Assembly: GCA_017409845.1 (NCBI GenBank)
Contig: JAFQRY010000010.1
Span: forward strand, 1-64,000
Length of the DNA: 64,000 bases
Origin: Clostridia bacterium
Lineage (GTDB): Bacteria > Bacillota > Clostridia > Oscillospirales > Acutalibacteraceae
Direction of reading: 5' to 3'
The translations under genes and the position numbers were made by a program. Under the pieces are notes generated by a model that did no database searches, was not told the DNA's origin, and worked only from the letters and a program-made list of their open reading frames with translations. This document shows, one piece after another, positions 61,258-64,000 of this stretch (within the stretch, counting starts at the first letter, position 1; each line of letters opens with the position of its first letter).

Positions 61258-61941
61258 ATGACAAAGATTTATGAAGGCAAAACAAAAGACGTTTATTCAC
61301 TTGAAAACGGCAACGTAATGCTTAAGTTCAAGGACGATTGCACCGGCAAAGACGGCGTTTTTGATCCCGGCGAAAACAGCGTTGGTCTCACCATTGAAGG
61401 CATCGGCAAAGCAAACCTCGAAACCTCAATCCATTATTTTGAGCTTCTCAAGGCAGCAGGCATCAAAACTCACTATGTAAGTGCTAACCTTGACGATGCA
61501 ACAATGGAAGTTCTTCCCGGTAAGGTTTTCGGTCACGGTCTTGAAGTTATCTGCCGCCTTGTTGCAACAGGCAGCTTCATCCGCAGATACGGCGAATATA
61601 TCGCAGACGGCACCGTCCTCGAAGGCGGCTATGTTGAATGCACATTCAAGAATGATGCTCTCGGCGATCCCCTCGTAACAGGCGAAGGTCTTGCAGCTCT
61701 CGGCATTATGAGCCCCGAAATGTTTGAAAGCATGAAGGCTCAGACTCTTGCAATCACAAAGATTGTTGCCGATGACCTCAAGTCAATCGGTCTTGATCTC
61801 TGGGATATCAAGTTTGAATTCGGCTACAACAACGATGAAGTTATCCTTATCGACGAAATCGCTTCAGGCAATATGCGTGTTTATAAGGACGGCAAGATTG
61901 TTGATCCCGTTGAGCTCACAAAGCTTATCAACAACAGATAA
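61258..61941 (+). CDS. purC: Phosphoribosylaminoimidazole-succinocarboxamide synthase
   Basis: ATP-dependent ligase joining CAIR and aspartate to form SAICAR in purine synthesis. The 227 residues begin [29 protein letters not shown], followed by [14 protein letters not shown] [14 protein letters not shown] and [28 protein letters not shown], all diagnostic. AAGGAG precedes ATG 61258. It is a single gene with its own promoter and terminator; the other pur genes are not in the window. Confidence 0.97.
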   Translation: MTKIYEGKTKDVYSLENGNVMLKFKDDCTGKDGVFDPGENSVGLTIEGIGKANLETSIHYFELLKAAGIKTHYVSANLDDATMEVLPGKVFGHGLEVICRLVATGSFIRRYGEYIADGTVLEGGYVECTFKNDALGDPLVTGEGLAALGIMSPEMFESMKAQTLAITKIVADDLKSIGLDLWDIKFEFGYNNDEVILIDEIASGNMRVYKDGKIVDPVELTKLINNR

Positions 61942-61948
61942 AAAATTA

Positions 61949-61980
61949 AGCAGCAGGCTGAAAAAGCTTGCTGCTTTTTT
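61949..61980. terminator. Terminator downstream of purC
   Basis: An 11-base stem (61949-61959 with 61965-61975) with a T-run, shared with the convergent glycosidase gene. Confidence 0.85.
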
Positions 61981-61981
61981 A

Positions 61982-62938
61982 TTATATCTCCGCTTCTGCA
62001 AAGCCTATGCACTCTCTGCCTCTTATCATATCGGATGTATCCCTTGCGTTGAAATAAAGACGCAGGGTGTTTTTATATCTGACAAGATGGCTTGCATAAA
62101 CAAACTGCTTCATCCAGTCATTACCGTCAACCGTGTGAGGCTCAACAAGAATTTTGCAGAATTCAAAATTCAGTCCGTCCGCCGAGGTGAGCAGAATAAT
62201 TGCGGAGTGGCTTTTGCCGTCTTTTTCATAAAGTCCGTTCTGGATTCCGATATAACCGTCGCTGAGCTTATAAACCTTAAGGCAGCCGCTGCAAAGGTTG
62301 AGATAAGGATTGTTTTTATCGGGCGAAATCAGCGGTTTTTCGGCTGAAACGTAGCCATCGGTCAGATCTTTGCTTTCTGCGTAGCTTATGTGTGTCGGTT
62401 CGCAGAAGCCGCAGTCGTCAATGAATGTCATTCCGCAGGAATAATAGAGGCGGTTTATGCCGTTTTCACGAAGAAGAAACGGGTTTGAGATTGCCATCCC
62501 TCTTTCGCTCTTTTCATATTCACGGGTGTTGACGATAACGGGCTTTGCCTCTGACCAGCTGATAAGGTCACTGCTTTCTTTTACATATATCTCGGATTTC
62601 CATTTAACAGCATTTATTACATTGAGTGCGTTGAAAATCAGGGGACGGGTTCTCTCAAAGAAAAGATAATATTTTCCGCTGATGCGGTTGATATTCGGAC
62701 GCATTGCCCTGCCCGTGATTTTCTTTACTTTTTTAAAATCAACGCCATTATCGCTCTTGAAATGAAAAACGCCGAAGGTGGTGTGAAAAAACATGTGCCA
62801 TTTTCCGTCGTGAGATGCTTCGGGCGTGAGAAGCGACGGATCGGCTACAACAAAAGAGCCGTGAAACGGCTTGAGAATAGGCGTGCTTCTGATTTTGAAA
62901 TCTGCGTTGATTATCCGGTTGACAGTAAGATTTTTCAT
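61982..62938 (-). CDS. Five-bladed beta-propeller glycosidase-like protein
   Basis: A 318-residue protein of the GH43/GH32-like propeller fold (five-bladed), judged from the repeated blade-like segments with W, Y and D/G turns: SFVVADPSLLTPE, GKWHMFFHTTFGVFHFKSDNG, RISGKYYLFFERT, INRLYYSCGMTFIDD and TLRLYFNARDTSD. The early DPSLL Asp could be the family's catalytic base. There is no signal peptide, so it is cytoplasmic, possibly acting on short oligosaccharides or phosphorylated sugars (GH130-like is an alternative). ATG 62938 is chosen by spacing from AGAGGA. Convergent with purC. Confidence 0.7.
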   Translation of the reverse strand: MKNLTVNRIINADFKIRSTPILKPFHGSFVVADPSLLTPEASHDGKWHMFFHTTFGVFHFKSDNGVDFKKVKKITGRAMRPNINRISGKYYLFFERTRPLIFNALNVINAVKWKSEIYVKESSDLISWSEAKPVIVNTREYEKSERGMAISNPFLLRENGINRLYYSCGMTFIDDCGFCEPTHISYAESKDLTDGYVSAEKPLISPDKNNPYLNLCSGCLKVYKLSDGYIGIQNGLYEKDGKSHSAIILLTSADGLNFEFCKILVEPHTVDGNDWMKQFVYASHLVRYKNTLRLYFNARDTSDMIRGRECIGFAEAEI

Positions 62939-62967
62939 ATGAATCATTCCTCTTGTCAGAAATAATA

Positions 62968-62993
62968 AACCGCCGACAAATGTCGACGGTTTC
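62968..62993 (-). terminator. Terminator downstream of tRNA-Ser
   Basis: An inverted repeat of 10 pairs with one mismatch (62968-62978 with 62981-62991), followed on the minus strand by a T-rich run. Confidence 0.65.
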
Positions 62994-62997
62994 AGCC

Positions 62998-63085
62998 TGG
63001 CGGAGAGTTAGGGATTCGAACCCTAGGTGAGTTTCCCCACACAGCATTTCGAGTGCTGCACCTTCGACCACTCGGACAACTCTCC
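62998..63085 (-). tRNA. tRNA-Ser (anticodon CGA)
   Basis: An 88-base type II tRNA. The acceptor stem is GGAGAGT/ACTCTCC; the anticodon loop CTCGAAA gives anticodon CGA, reading UCG; a long variable arm (GTGGGGAAACTCAC) identifies serine; the T-loop is GGTTCGAATCC. The CCA end is encoded at 62998-63000. Confidence 0.97.
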
Positions 63086-63150
63086 GTATTGAGTTTTTCA
63101 ACTCAAATATTCTAACAAATTAATTGCGGTTTGTCAATTGCTTTTTGCAA

Positions 63151-64000
63151 TTATTTTATTACCGCCCAAAGAGCGAGATTGAGGGCGAGATAAACGGCGT
63201 TGACCGCGGTGAAGGTGAGCATATACTTGCCTGACGGCACTTTTTCTTTTGCTACATATTTGAATGAAATAAGGCTTGCCATTGATGCAATCAGAGTGCC
63301 GAGACCGCCGAGGTTGACTCCGATGAGCAGGTCTGTAATGTTATCCGTGAAGCCCGAAAGGAGTATTGCGGCAGGTACATTCGAAAAAATCTGGCTTGAT
63401 GCAATGCCGACGATAACTTCGTTTCCGTTTACGATTGAGTGCAGAAAATCGCTGACGGGTGCAATGTTTTTGAGATTGCCGATGAATATGAATAAAAATG
63501 TGAAGGTCAGAAGAAGGGAATAATCGACTTTTACAAGCGTTCTGCGGTCAAAAACAAGAATTGAAATCACCGAAACGGCGAGCGTTATTTCAAACGGTAT
63601 AACCCTGAAAACAGTAAGGAGCGATATCACAAACAGAGCGGAATATATTATGCAGAGCAGGCTGCTTGTTTTTTCGTTTTGACTGTCGGAGTTTATTTCA
63701 AGCTTTTCTTTCTTTATGAGAAAAGAAGCGATAACGGTGATGCCAAGCGAAAGAACGGCATAAGGCATAAGAACTCTGAAGAAATCCGATGTTTTTATTC
63801 CGAAGGATGAGAAAAGATAGAGATTCTGCGGGTTGCCGATGGGAGTGAGCATGCTTCCGAGGTTTGCGGCAACGGTTTCGAGGGTTATGACGGGTATCAG
63901 AAGCTTTGTTTTTTCCGAAAGTGTCAGGATTATAATCGAAAAAGGAACAAAGGTGATCAGGGCAACGTCGTTGGTTATGACCATTGACGAAAAGAAGCAG
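63151..64000 (-). CDS. ArsB/NhaD-type anion permease, truncated by the window edge
   Basis: The C-terminal roughly 280 residues of a polytopic permease. The N-terminus lies beyond 64000, since the frame stays open to the edge (CFFSSMVITNDVAL). At least eight hydrophobic segments are seen. The TNDVALITFVPF and GSMLTPIGNPQNLYLFS motifs are typical of the ion transporter superfamily that includes ArsB, NhaD and SLC13-like carriers; substrate unknown. The second half repeats the NVPAAILLSG motif near the other membrane half, as in inverted-repeat carriers. Confidence 0.85.
   Translation of the reverse strand, partial: CFFSSMVITNDVALITFVPFSIIILTLSEKTKLLIPVITLETVAANLGSMLTPIGNPQNLYLFSSFGIKTSDFFRVLMPYAVLSLGITVIASFLIKKEKLEINSDSQNEKTSSLLCIIYSALFVISLLTVFRVIPFEITLAVSVISILVFDRRTLVKVDYSLLLTFTFLFIFIGNLKNIAPVSDFLHSIVNGNEVIVGIASSQIFSNVPAAILLSGFTDNITDLLIGVNLGGLGTLIASMASLISFKYVAKEKVPSGKYMLTFTAVNAVYLALNLALWAVIK

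Noticed and set aside
62998..63085. tRNA-Ser as an integration site
   Set aside because: No integrase, direct repeat or mobile gene borders the tRNA in this window.

Overview
The window looks like a chromosomal stretch of an uncultured gut-type Clostridia bacterium, probably Oscillospirales/Ruminococcaceae. This is inferred from the gene set (AddAB, TIGR03960/TIGR03936 pair, tig-clpP-clpX, dnaG-rpoD, UPF0210/ACT pair, DarA, Thr-rich wall protein), low-to-moderate GC, strong Shine-Dalgarno sites and many TTG/GTG starts. It is mostly housekeeping DNA, with a few accessory or mobile patches. There is no CRISPR array, prophage or complete secretion system.

Layout. 1-399: intergenic, with three REP-like palindromes and the terminator of a gene outside the window. 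400-8272: pth, trmL, a ceramidase-like enzyme, lipoproteins, an SGNH hydrolase, trmN6-rsmI. 8328-13879 (minus): lipoprotein, rarA, clpX, clpP, tig. 14017-24893 (mostly minus): phosphoesterase, thrC, M19 dipeptidase, yraN, rnhB, capA, rbgA, two lepB genes, rplS, and a radical SAM pair. 24894-29563: a GH2 beta-galactosidase whose 3' end is duplicated around a REP-bearing insert, then an NhaC-family transporter behind a lysine riboswitch. 29564-31095: rsmA and an HD protein. 31188-35560 (plus): galE, a HAD phosphatase, a RAYT transposase, an ACT protein, a UPF0210 protein, then a hairpin array followed by a four-helix-bundle gene. 35623-41765 (minus): secreted phosphoesterase, darA, DUF1854, ABC exporter, CNNM/CorC protein. 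42047-57249 (plus): addB-addA, rpmE, yigZ, dgt, wall-anchored protein, dnaG, rpoD, a D-glutamate cyclase-like gene, alr. 57285-64000: esterase, aquaporin, DUF4176 plus a WXG-like protein, purC, a beta-propeller glycosidase, tRNA-Ser(CGA) and a truncated anion permease.

How genes work together: tig/ClpXP form a protein-quality block; AddAB is the recombination nuclease; DnaG and RpoD are the classic macromolecular-synthesis pair; YraN, RnhB, RbgA and LepB form a conserved cluster around rplS; alr and the cyclase-like protein both concern D-amino acids. The most interesting parts are (i) a REP-associated transposase carrying an inverted pair of REP palindromes in frame inside its own coding sequence, with dispersed REP relatives elsewhere; (ii) a fishbone array of seven unrelated mini-hairpins joined by complementary nine-base linkers directly upstream of a four-helix-bundle gene; (iii) the lysine riboswitch that assigns a substrate to the NhaC transporter; (iv) an orphan type VII-type pair whose promoter is nearly copied at the aquaporin gene.
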